From positions 1 to 34,246 of the forward strand of contig JAPLOA010000097.1 of the NCBI GenBank assembly GCA_026400835.1: 34,246 nucleotides of DNA, read 5' to 3'. The position numbers were made by a program, and so were the translations under genes. Numbering within the stretch: position 1 is the stretch's first letter; each line of letters opens with the position of its first letter. Of this stretch, positions 18,101-25,069 are shown one piece after another. The notes under the pieces were generated by a model. The model searched no databases and was not told the DNA's origin. It saw only the letters and a program-made list of their open reading frames with translations. The stretch comes from Planctomycetales bacterium (GTDB taxonomy: Bacteria > Planctomycetota > Planctomycetia > Planctomycetales > Planctomycetaceae).

Positions 18101-18525
18101 GCTGCTTTCCGCAGATGCTCGGTGACCGCTTCCGTCAGACGCTCTTCAGGATTCTGGTCGGCCGTGATCTCAAACCAGACATCTGGAAAGGCGGGTGTAA
18201 AACCGATGCGTCGATCAAACTCGGGGATCATGACCAGAAGCAGTTTGAGACGTGCAAACTGCTTGGCCACCTCCAGACGAATCTCACACCGTTTGGTTTC
18301 CAGCTCCGGACAATACGTCCACGCGGCGAGTGCATCGTGTCGCTGAACTTTCCCCAGCTCCACAAGATTCTCTCGCAGGCGATGCGTCAGTTTATTCAAA
18401 GCACTTTGCAGGAACGTTGATTTTGCTTCCGGCCCGTCGAAGAACAATGGTCGAACGACATACTCCGGTGGCTTACCCGCCACCAAAGAAGCCGTCTCAA
18501 CATAAACCGGAACCTTGATTTCCAT
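15178..18525 (-). CDS. Clp-like double AAA+ ATPase 2 with C-terminal release-factor (PCRF)-like domain
   Basis: 1115 residues from the ATG at 18525; an upstream GTG at 18558 is possible but lies inside a hairpin. An unrecognised N-domain covers 1-215. Module 1: GVRQVGKT (244-251), pore loop SGMSYVGQWETRF (285-297), Walker B YFDD (312-315) with Asp instead of Glu. Module 2: GPTGVGKTEF (531-540), ILFDEIEKGHP (595-605), LGF (650-652) at the ClpP-loop position and GARALKR (737-743). Where GYVG should be it reads LVGTFAQPEGLLTAAV. After a linker and a basic segment (MKQDIMRRRRPSHGD), residues about 970-1070 resemble the PCRF domain of RF1/RF2: VCVCIRSADP (cf. EIQAGAGG), WTDELALEATLES (cf. RW-x-E-x-x-x-x-V-E), IHLRGALARHYASVEAGFHV (cf. 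GEYAYG-x-L-x-x-E-x-GVHR). No GGQ follows. A link to ribosomes or translation is inferred from that similarity only. Confidence 0.83.
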   Translation of the reverse strand: MEIKVPVYVETASLVAGKPPEYVVRPLFFDGPEAKSTFLQSALNKLTHRLRENLVELGKVQRHDALAAWTYCPELETKRCEIRLEVAKQFARLKLLLVMIPEFDRRIGFTPAFPDVWFEITADQNPEERLTEAVTEHLRKAARESHGESFPELERFSLKGNAWVSEVEFRLNPPRVREKKKDSLFAFLGASETVDGESELYRVGRCLNHQYPQDLNRVELREREVDELTRLLQADDRRPVLLLGVRQVGKTSILHEYVFRHVKRVVNPHRDKQAVWLLSPQRLISGMSYVGQWETRFHAIVKHASLRDLVLYFDDLLGLFQAGVTSQSTLSVAALLKTVLERRHVRVIGEMTPEAFRVLREKDRSFADAFHLIRISEMSADDNLRVLFSQQRQLETRHRCRFSIDALPAVIDLQRRYARDVAFPGKAANFLKRLAVRIEGEAQPDTTSDKSATPAVISRERVLDAFHQQTGLPRPFLDQQQTLASDHVAQKLRERFVGQPAAVKAAVEIIAIARARLNDPTRPIASLLLLGPTGVGKTEFAKSLAAYLFGHADRLLRFDMNEYVSPNAVPQLVGTFAQPEGLLTAAVRRQPFAVILFDEIEKGHPDVFDLLLQVLGEGRLTDARGRTTDFSNTIIVLTSNLGTQRSESGLGFGNAVAAESGVSVRAAENFFRPEFFNRLDRVIPFERLSRDDMQVIARHLMSDVLHRDGLVRRQCVLNTSTAAVDWVIDQGYNPVLGARALKRAIEKELTRPIATFLAGYSASAPEITEKSDTGLDEQSAQAKDLMLIDIDRADRGLSVAVRILGHTTKAKGLLKPAETDFSATITVAQKAIEFLTRKLPELKPASHYGSGRISSEQTRYLLVQDELPRLKTWVEELLAAHDAAQKVGRMGGVMKSKRTPMKQDIMRRRRPSHGDIVGRVAADDEIDDFLETRFDGPSRDVDLTHEPQAMLARCRWVVAVALAEQSELDQAVCVCIRSADPTASAGITKLVERLLATWTDELALEATLESGNTAGHDQRIHLRGALARHYASVEAGFHVLRSAASASPKLLSVQLEGEEIPNVIVRTLELPEENPLKKNLVTHHHTESLPTVEALRQEAWEALPEQVNLKFEISN

Positions 18526-18554
18526 GGTGTTCTCGTCGTCTATTGATTGCCCCG

Positions 18555-18620
18555 CCACCGACCCTGCTGCGGTGGTTGAAAGGCTTTTTGCACCAGTAAG
18601 ATTTTGTCATCGTTACTGGT
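18555..18620 (-). promoter_or_regulatory. two hairpins in the oxygenase-ATPase 2 gap
   Basis: In the gap between the oxygenase stop and the ATPase 2 start, ACCAGTAA (18592-18599) pairs with TTACTGGT (18613-18620) as a perfect 8-bp stem. On the minus strand it is followed by GCAAAAAGCC, not a T run. Just before the ATPase 2 start, CCACCG (18555-18560) pairs with CGGTGG (18570-18575). They may attenuate read-through or stabilise the processed mRNA. Neither looks like a strong intrinsic terminator. Confidence 0.4.
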
Positions 18621-18661
18621 ACAGGAAGTCCACAGGCCCCTGACCTGCATTTCGCCGCTCA

Positions 18662-19306
18662 CTATTCAACCCTCGCATTGAACGCCAAACTTCGCCGTTC
18701 ACCGGTCCCGCGAAACGGCTCCGCGCCGTGCAACAGCCATCCGGGGAAAATGTAGAGATCTCCAATCACCGGTTTGAAACTAATCAGTGACCTCGCAAAT
18801 CTCTGCTTGCCGCCGATCAGAAAGTTGATGTATCCCGCCTGACGACCCGCGATGTAGTTTCTTTGTTCCTCATCGGGTGAAATCGTCGGGACCTTCAGGT
18901 AGAGCACACCGGACAAATCGCCGGAATGAAAATGCACCGGGCTGGGAGTTCCTGCGAACTGGCTGACAACCCAGAAATTATCCAGTTGGACAAGTCCCGA
19001 CGGTTCATGTTCGACATTTTCGACATAAGCTTGAATCGCGCGAGTCACACAGCTCTGCAGAGAATCCTCGCCACCCCACAAACAATCCGCTTCTGATAAC
19101 TCGAATTCAGCTCCTTGCCTCGGAGTCAACACTGAGTCAGAAACCGCATTGAGATGATCAATCAGATCCACAGAGATCCGTGTCCGTCCAATCAGGGGAC
19201 CGAACGGCGACAAAAAGTCCATTCCCGGTGAGCCTTCAGAACGGAACGCCACCGCCTCCGAGGCTTCATACTTTTTCAACCGGCGAGTTTTCTCAACGAT
19301 ATCCAT
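18662..19306 (-). CDS. 2OG-Fe(II) oxygenase family protein (TIGR02466/PF13759-like)
   Basis: 214 residues. The iron-binding block is PVHFHSGDLSGVLYLKVP (about 122-139), matching the HxH...SGVYY pattern of the TIGR02466-type family. The distal His and Arg lie in FPGWLLHGAEPF and ERRSLAFNARVE at the C-terminus, giving the second iron ligand and the 2-oxoglutarate-binding Arg. The family probably hydroxylates a protein or small molecule; the substrate is unknown. The gene sits between two Clp-like ATPase genes carrying release-factor-like domains, all on one strand, which suggests it works with them. Gaps are about 136 bp to ATPase 2 and 180 bp to ATPase 3, wider than in a tight operon. Confidence 0.8.
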   Translation of the reverse strand: MDIVEKTRRLKKYEASEAVAFRSEGSPGMDFLSPFGPLIGRTRISVDLIDHLNAVSDSVLTPRQGAEFELSEADCLWGGEDSLQSCVTRAIQAYVENVEHEPSGLVQLDNFWVVSQFAGTPSPVHFHSGDLSGVLYLKVPTISPDEEQRNYIAGRQAGYINFLIGGKQRFARSLISFKPVIGDLYIFPGWLLHGAEPFRGTGERRSLAFNARVE

Positions 19307-19320
19307 AGTCCGGCTCTTCC

Positions 19321-19428
19321 GTAGTGCCGACTTCAGTCGGCTTTTGCGATTATGTTTTCGTAGCCCCGACTTCAGTCGGCTTCCGTGCTTATGTTCGCAA
19401 TGATTTCGCTGGCTGAAGCCATCGCTAC
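19321..19428. repeat. cluster of three REP-like palindromes
   Basis: Two direct copies of GTAGYSCCGACTTCAGTCGGCTT lie at 19321-19342 and 19360-19382; CCGACT and AGTCGG form a 6-bp stem with a 2-base loop. A third, diverged and inverted unit at 19408-19428 reads GCTGGCTGAAGCCATCGCTAC. The units start with GTAG, as REP sequences mobilised by RAYT transposases often do, and a RAYT-type gene starts at the right end of this window. The cluster fills the gap between ATPase 3 and the oxygenase gene and could affect mRNA stability. Confidence 0.7.
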
Positions 19429-19486
19429 ATTCGGAAAGACGACGAAATCAACTGCCCCAAAGTCCGCGAACCAAAAGGCCGCACCC

Positions 19487-22400
19487 TCACTCAATCATCC
19501 TCTCCGCCATCTCCTGATGACGACGCAACATCACGGCCTCCAGCGTTCTCGTCAGTGACACTTCATACAAAACAGGCGGCTCCGCAATCAGGGGATCCAC
19601 AATACGCATCCGAGGATAGTCGTAATCCCGACAGCGAGTCGTCGGCAGAATGGCTCCTTTGCGTTCGATCCCGGAAGCTGGCAGAAACGCGTCTGGCTCC
19701 GGCAGATTCGTGAACACACCGCACGCCTGCTTGCTCTGCGAATACGTGAATCGATGCAGTCCATCTTCGTGAACAAATCGCTGAAAGATACGCGAACCTC
19801 GAAACTCAAAATACAGCCCCAGAACGCCATCCAGACTTTCATTCAGAAACTTACGAGCATCCATCGGACGTTGCCTCAGCAACCATGGTCGAGGTGTTCC
19901 CTCCGACAGAGATTGTCGGTGAATCAACTGCCACGTTTCAGGCTGGCTCGAATCTTTTGATCGCAGCATCTCATCCCATTTGAGTTTCTCCAGAGTCCAT
20001 TCTTCGTCCGGGATCGGCTCGCGCTTCAGCCCCGTAGAAGTATAGATCCACAGATCTCCTGCAGCTCCCATGTTGGCCGCGATCGTCCAGTAAGCAAGAG
20101 CCAGTTGTTTCAGCACTCCCGCATCGTCGGCAACGAGCAACATCCTGATCACATCCGGCTGCTCAGTCTGCAGATCGAGCAAGTCCAAAAGTTGCTCAGA
20201 GAAATCAGTAACACCCTTCGCGACAGACCTGCGCAGCGTATCACTTTCAGGCATCTGCTGACGATCTTCCGCGTAAAAGGACATCAGAGCCAGATCTTCC
20301 TGACCAATAATCCGGTTCAGAAACTGTTCAAATTTCATCATCCATTCGCGGCGACGATCCAGTTCATGACGCTGCTTCAGGACCACCGCTGACTGCTGTG
20401 TCAACTTGTTCCATCGTCGCTCCTGCCGCTCCAGTTGAAACACGGTATTCTGCATGTCCAGAATCACAGAGCCTGCCTGAAGTCGCTGTGACCGAGACCT
20501 CAGTTCCTGCAGTCGCGTCACGACTTCCATTTGTCCCGCGTCAGCTCCAACCGTCGTCAATAGTCTACCGGACGCATCAGCCTGAGCCCGCACCGAGTGC
20601 TTCAGAGCAGGCTTTCGATCCGGCGCACCGGTCGCCACTGAACACTCGGCGTGCAGTACCGTGTCTCCGGCATAACGGTTGAACTTCTCCGCCATCGGTG
20701 CCAACAATTCGCGTTCCATCACACGCTTCAAAGATCTCGCGCCGTAACGCGGTTCGAAGCCGTGTTCGAGCAAATAATCGATCACCGGATCGCTCACCTG
20801 AAACGTGACGCGCCGATACTTCAGCCCGTCTCGCTGTCGAATCAGCTCCAACTGCCGCTCCACTACCTTCCGTGCCGTGGCTCGATTCAACGGCGCGAAC
20901 GGGACGATGCGGTCAATTCGGTTAAAGAGTTCCGGACGCACAAACTCCCGCACGGATTTCTCGAAATGATCGCGAGAATGCCGGACATCAGATTCGCTCA
21001 GCCCAAAACCAACGGAACCGCGAGCATACGTCGCCGCTCCCAGATTCGACGTCATGATGACAACGCAGTTGCGAAAGTCCGCAACACGTCCGGCCGCATC
21101 TGTGAGTCGACCTTCTCCCAGAATCTGCAGCAACAGATCAAACAACGAATGATGAGCTTTCTCGAACTCATCAAGCAACACAACCGCAAACGGCTGCTCA
21201 CGAACTCGCGCTGTCAGAACTCCTTCGGCTTCCGTTGTTCCGCCGATCAAACGCTGCACAGCCATGGGATCTGCATATTCGCTCATGTCGATGCGAATCA
21301 TGCGGGAGTCACCCGCTCCGGCTGATCCAAACAGATACTCGGCCAGCGTGCGAGCCATCTCCGTCTTGCCCACACCGGTCGGCCCGATAAACAAAAAGCT
21401 GGCCAACGGCCGATGATCGCGATTCATTTGAGCTTTGAGCGTGGCCAGCAGATTGGCGATCAGAGCCACCGATTCCGGCTGCCCAATGACTCGTGCTGCA
21501 AACCACGCTTCAGCGGCGTTAAGATCCAGCCGAACGCTGTCATCCAGCAGCCACATCGGCAAACCGGTTTCGCGGGAAAACGCCTGAGTCACATCCGCGC
21601 CACTAATCAGGAACTCAGCGATGTTCTCTGTGCCCGCCTCTGAACCTTCCGCCACCAGTTTTCGTGCCGCGACATCACGTCGCAGATTCTGCAGAAATCT
21701 CACCGGCCGCGCGGGGAAAGCGGAGTATGTCGCAAAGCGACGATGCAGTCGTTCGATCTCTTCAATCGCCGCCATAGAGAACAATTCTGCCGTCGTTGTC
21801 CATCCAGCCCGAGCAACCTGTGACAGGATACTCAAACGCTTTTCCTGAGGCGGCTCATGAATTGGAATCTGCAGGAATGCACGCAGCAACGCAACGTCCT
21901 GACGTTCAATCAACGACAGTTGCTCGGGCGTACATTCCGCCACGACCAGAATCTCACCCCGAGCAATCGCCGGACGAAGAAACGATGCAATGCCCTGTGT
22001 CTGACATTCACTGCGACCAACTTCCATCAGTTCCTTTAGTGAACCCACATGCAGAATCACATGTTCCTTGACCATTTCCTTTCGCAGCAGTTCCAGTCGT
22101 TCCTGCCACATGCCGAAACCCGTCATTCCGGAGACCAGACGCGAACCACTGGTCGCCCAGAATTTCCAGGACCCAAGTCCCAACTCCGTACTGCGCCGAA
22201 CAACCTCTTTCAGGATTGACGTTTTGCCAACTCCGGACGCCCCAACCAGCAACACACTGCGAGCGATCAAGCCCGTCAACGCATCGCTGAGTTGCTGTAC
22301 GGATTCTTCGCGATCGTAGGCTTGCGGCATCGTCAGGCCTGTGATCGGGTTACCGATCTTCGTCAGAACCTTTCCGTCATCGGAGCTGGGTTTTTGCTCA

Positions 22401-22942
22401 GCCTGTGTCTGCTGTTTGGGCGTTTCGGCGAGGTGTTCGATGGCGACCGTTTCCAGATCCAGACTTCTGCATCGAGCCTGCTGGACCATCGACTTCAGCG
22501 AACGAGTTGCCTTCAGTCGAAACAGAGCGAGGCGAACCTGATCTTCAACCAGCTGAGGCAGTTCTTCTTCTTTGTTCGCGAGAACCTCAATTCCCAGCGA
22601 CGGCAGATAAACGATGAACGCATCACGGCTCTGCTGCCAGCGAATCGCCGGCATTTTCAGAGTCACCTCGTCCCGCCAGATTCGATTCCGCTCAGCCGGT
22701 TCAACGGTTACTTCGAAGGGAATCAGCTCTGGATCGATCGCCACCAGACGCCTTGCCAGCTCCAGATTCGGCACCTTCGCCAAAAGCGCAAGCCCATTTT
22801 CAGCCACGAGGTTTCGCAGGTTCTTTGGGGTATCGTCCAGGCACGTCACTTCAGGAAAAAACAGGGCCTCACTGAGACGACAGTCCTGAGTCTCCTCGAA
22901 GATCTGAGTGATCACATAAAGTTGTACGGACAATGTGGGCAT
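19487..22942 (-). CDS. Clp-like double AAA+ ATPase 3 with C-terminal release-factor (PCRF)-like domain
   Basis: 1151 residues from the ATG at 22942 (MPTLSVQLYV); the frame stays open to 23083 but that extension has no domain-like sequence. The N-domain (1-200) is unrecognised. Module 1: GASGVGKT (234-241), pore loop SGMTGFGMWQERL (271-283) with the usual Tyr replaced by Gly, and a Walker-B region VILHVGSL (295-302) lacking both acidic residues. Module 2: GPTGVGKTEM (520-529), VVLLDEFEKAHH (587-598), VGF (644-646), GARSLKR (734-740); GYVG is replaced by LIGGTTEAEGVL. Then come a helical, coiled-coil-like part (805-880) and a PCRF-like domain (about 925-1110): YWTIAANMGAAGDLWIY, LGLYFEFRGSRIFQRF, then HEDGLHRF (cf. 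E-x-GVHR) and a trailing ERKGAILPTTRCRDYDYP. No GGQ. It is the first gene of the minus-strand Clp set, directly downstream of the toxin cassettes. Confidence 0.83.
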   Translation of the reverse strand: MPTLSVQLYVITQIFEETQDCRLSEALFFPEVTCLDDTPKNLRNLVAENGLALLAKVPNLELARRLVAIDPELIPFEVTVEPAERNRIWRDEVTLKMPAIRWQQSRDAFIVYLPSLGIEVLANKEEELPQLVEDQVRLALFRLKATRSLKSMVQQARCRSLDLETVAIEHLAETPKQQTQAEQKPSSDDGKVLTKIGNPITGLTMPQAYDREESVQQLSDALTGLIARSVLLVGASGVGKTSILKEVVRRSTELGLGSWKFWATSGSRLVSGMTGFGMWQERLELLRKEMVKEHVILHVGSLKELMEVGRSECQTQGIASFLRPAIARGEILVVAECTPEQLSLIERQDVALLRAFLQIPIHEPPQEKRLSILSQVARAGWTTTAELFSMAAIEEIERLHRRFATYSAFPARPVRFLQNLRRDVAARKLVAEGSEAGTENIAEFLISGADVTQAFSRETGLPMWLLDDSVRLDLNAAEAWFAARVIGQPESVALIANLLATLKAQMNRDHRPLASFLFIGPTGVGKTEMARTLAEYLFGSAGAGDSRMIRIDMSEYADPMAVQRLIGGTTEAEGVLTARVREQPFAVVLLDEFEKAHHSLFDLLLQILGEGRLTDAAGRVADFRNCVVIMTSNLGAATYARGSVGFGLSESDVRHSRDHFEKSVREFVRPELFNRIDRIVPFAPLNRATARKVVERQLELIRQRDGLKYRRVTFQVSDPVIDYLLEHGFEPRYGARSLKRVMERELLAPMAEKFNRYAGDTVLHAECSVATGAPDRKPALKHSVRAQADASGRLLTTVGADAGQMEVVTRLQELRSRSQRLQAGSVILDMQNTVFQLERQERRWNKLTQQSAVVLKQRHELDRRREWMMKFEQFLNRIIGQEDLALMSFYAEDRQQMPESDTLRRSVAKGVTDFSEQLLDLLDLQTEQPDVIRMLLVADDAGVLKQLALAYWTIAANMGAAGDLWIYTSTGLKREPIPDEEWTLEKLKWDEMLRSKDSSQPETWQLIHRQSLSEGTPRPWLLRQRPMDARKFLNESLDGVLGLYFEFRGSRIFQRFVHEDGLHRFTYSQSKQACGVFTNLPEPDAFLPASGIERKGAILPTTRCRDYDYPRMRIVDPLIAEPPVLYEVSLTRTLEAVMLRRHQEMAERMIE

Positions 22943-23152
22943 AGGCAGAATGTCGCCGAAACCCCTGCGTGTGGCAACTATCAGGGACAGAGAAGTCGGA
23001 GACCAAACTTCGTTGGCATTTACGCGTGTTAAGTTCAGATCTCTGCACTTTTTCGTTTCGGCCGAATCGGAATCCAACGCCACGGTCGGTCAACACGAAC
23101 AACATGCGCATATCCATGGAGCCACCCGGCGCTGCCGAGCACGAAATTCGAT

Positions 23153-23657
23153 TCACCGCGTCGGTCGATGTGATTGCGCCAAGCAAGCTTGGGAAAGGGG
23201 GATGAAATGTAGAAAGCAAATCTGAAACCTTTCGTAGGAGTCCTGCGGGTGGAAAGCCCGTCCGGTAGAGCTTGACCAGCGGCCGGAAGCGAGTCTTGCG
23301 TCGTACGCGGGTAACCCGTCCGGCGAAGCGTAGACAGTCAGTCCGAAAGCCATGCTATTGAGCGTCGAAAGACCTTTCGTGGGAGCCTTTGCTTTTCACA
23401 TACCAAGGGCCACGCTGCTGCACTTTATGGTCTGGTGCAAGCAGTCCTGCCGGCGTCGACTGAACATGTGCAAACGGGCAATTGGGATTCTCCAGGAACT
23501 TGGGAGGTCCTGTCGTTTCCTCAGTGAGATTCCGGCTGGAGAACCGGGTTACCAACTCCAGGCTCTGGCGGCGCACTCGTCCGCCGGGGAGCGAACTTAA
23601 CGAGTGCACATTGAGGTACCACCAAGCGAAGGAAACGAAGTGCGGTGGGATGGGCGT
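23153..23657 (-). repeat. degraded DUF1589-like repetitive element
   Basis: On the minus strand, pieces of what reads like one protein appear in different frames: ETTGPPKFLENPNCPFAHV, STPAGLLAPDHKVQQRGPWY and GSHERSFDAQ-stop in one frame, then GLTVYASPDGLPAYDARLAS, GRWSSSTGRAFHPQDSYERF and PLSQACLAQSHRP in another. From memory this strongly resembles the DUF1589 family, expanded in Rhodopirellula, but I cannot verify it. Within it, ACCTTTCGTAGGAGTC (23227-23242) and ACCTTTCGTGGGAGCC (23372-23387) are near-identical direct repeats 145 bp apart, and several GC-rich hairpins (e.g. CGGGTAACCCG near 23308) are present. Its left part abuts the ATPase 3 upstream region and its right edge is where the last toxin tip loses its sequence, so it probably inserted there. 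Confidence 0.45.
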
Positions 23658-24457
23658 CAACGTATCCCGATTTTTCATGCGGATACTTCCCGTTCTTGTT
23701 CGGGTACATGTAACGGTACCGTTCAACACCGTTCTCGTCGACAAGCTTCCAGCCATGCCCTTTATCTGCCGGCTCTCGCTTCCACGAAGGGTTCTTGTCC
23801 AAGAGTTGCTGCGAGACCTTATTCGGATGTTTTCCACGCAGCGAATATTCACTCCCCGCATTATGCACCAGCACGCCGGATTCACCAACGTAGTAAACAT
23901 GCTCGCCGTCGACTTCGAGGTTGTAGACGGGGAGTTGTTCGGCGATGGGTTCGGTTCGTTCGAGCGTCGTGGTGCGGCCGTCGGCGAGGCGGAGGTGTTC
24001 GCCGGGGTTGAGTGATCCCGCCTGCACGAAGTCCTGACGGTCTTCGCTCCAGAAGGGATGATTGGCCGTCGAACCAATGGGCGTCGCTTCCCCCGCAATG
24101 AACAGGTTCAGCACATCGCCCGAGGAATGCTCAAAGGTGCCCGTGACCAGACGGCCTTCGCCAATGATGTCAGCGGGACACGGTTGCGTCGCCCGCAGAG
24201 TCGCCCAGTCGGCGATGCCGAGTTCTTCAAACTCCAGCCAGACCTGTCCGCTGTCGTTGCGTTCGACCGACTCAATCCACGCCACGGGCCGAGCCAACCC
24301 GATTTTGAGCCAACTGCTATTTGGCTTGTTCATCAGGAATCGATGAACCTGCCATGTCTTCTGGTGCCACCAAGTCAACCGGTTTGCTGCCGAAGCCAAA
24401 CCAGAGGCCGAGCAGAATGCTGGAAACGCACAAACCCCGTAAACAATTCTGAGTCAT
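23521..24457 (-). pseudogene. orphan Hint type-B toxin cassette 4, broken at both ends
   Basis: An ATG at 24457 with a good ribosome-binding site (GGACGAGGAG) starts a leader reading RGLCVSSILLGLWFGFG, nearly identical to that of cassette 2. Relative to cassette 2 about 60 bases are missing after GFG, and the frame changes, so the Hint part continues in another frame (open from 24399). It reads WQVHRFLMNKPNSSW, STANHPFWSEDRQDFVQAGS and VYNLEVDGEHVYYVG and ends in VHNA (HN at 179-180). The toxin tip reads SLRGKHPNKVSQQLLDKNPS, KGHGWKLVDENGVERYRYMY and NKNGKYPHEKSGY (to about 246). It then leaves for unrelated sequence at the DUF1589-like element. No immunity gene follows. The tip family is not identified. 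This is a dead copy that can still act as a recombination donor. Confidence 0.75.
23858..24361 (-). repeat. 504-bp direct repeat B, copy 2 (Hint type B)
   Basis: It aligns without gaps to 26568-27071, with about 20 mismatches counted by eye (roughly 96% identity). It covers the C-terminal Hint half from KTWQVHRF to VHNA. Both boundaries are sharp. On the toxin side identity stops immediately after HNA; on the other side the leaders differ by a deletion. Confidence 0.9.
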
Positions 24458-24550
24458 TGTCGAACTCCTCGTCCCACGGGATTCACTGAAAGGCAAGGTA
24501 TCACTGCAATCCCGCGCCCTATTATGGGCACCACTCGTCGGATACCCAAT

Positions 24551-25069
24551 TTAAACCTCCTTGAAGGCGTTCATCTCGTCATCTCCGTCCGACTTGGCAG
24601 GCAAATCCTTTGAATTCTTGGTCTGCATTCTCCGAATTTCTGCCAAAAGAAAAGTTGACTTGGCAAGTCCACAGATTGTTGTCATCCATGCCGACGTAGC
24701 CAACGATTCCATTGCATGCCCCGTCAGCGAAATATGTTGCGAGAGCAGTCTTAGAAACTCATCTATTGCGTTTTGATCACTTGCCGCATTGATGTGACCC
24801 CACGTTGCGCAAGCTCGAAGTAATGATCTCGCTCGAACGACACTCGATCCGTCGAACAGAGCTTGGGTGAGAATATCCGCATATTCATGCACATTGACCA
24901 GAGTGCTTAAAGCGGGGTCCTGCGTCTGACTCGAATTCGCAAGATGAATAAGGTCGTCGTATGCTTGATTTGAAAGTATGCGAAAATTTGATTCCATAGA
25001 AAGTAATCGCCGATCTACGGGATGGGTGTGCAGTTCGTTTAACAGACGATCTAGACTAGAGCAACTCAT
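24551..25069 (-). CDS. putative immunity protein 3
   Basis: 172 residues, helical and soluble, with no family recognised. Segments such as SLDRLLNELHTHPVDRRLLS and HISLTGHAMESLATSAWM suggest alpha-helical bundles or HEAT-like repeats. The ATG at 25069 lies 14 bases inside the end of toxin cassette 3, so translation is coupled to the toxin. That is the standard position for an immunity gene, and the role is inferred from this placement. The C-terminus is acidic (KSDGDDEMNAFKEV). The next cassette begins about 93 bases downstream. Confidence 0.6.
   Translation of the reverse strand: MSCSSLDRLLNELHTHPVDRRLLSMESNFRILSNQAYDDLIHLANSSQTQDPALSTLVNVHEYADILTQALFDGSSVVRARSLLRACATWGHINAASDQNAIDEFLRLLSQHISLTGHAMESLATSAWMTTICGLAKSTFLLAEIRRMQTKNSKDLPAKSDGDDEMNAFKEV

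Noticed and set aside
12773-22942. Conventional ClpB disaggregase or type VI secretion ClpV
   Set aside because: There is no ClpB middle domain, no ClpN repeat and no GYVG loop, and no other type VI genes are present.
22292-23032. 246-codon plus-strand frame opposite ATPase 3
   Set aside because: Antisense to a strongly conserved AAA+ protein; reads as a Gln/Arg/Leu-rich mirror.
23206-23390. Group II intron or IscB-type guide RNA
   Set aside because: No domain V consensus, reverse transcriptase or nuclease gene is recognisable; the DUF1589-like remnant explains the sequence better.
23358-24098. 247-codon minus-strand frame overlapping toxin cassette 4
   Set aside because: Its first two thirds are a frame-shifted mirror of the Hint domain; only the last part belongs to the DUF1589-like element, so it is not one gene.
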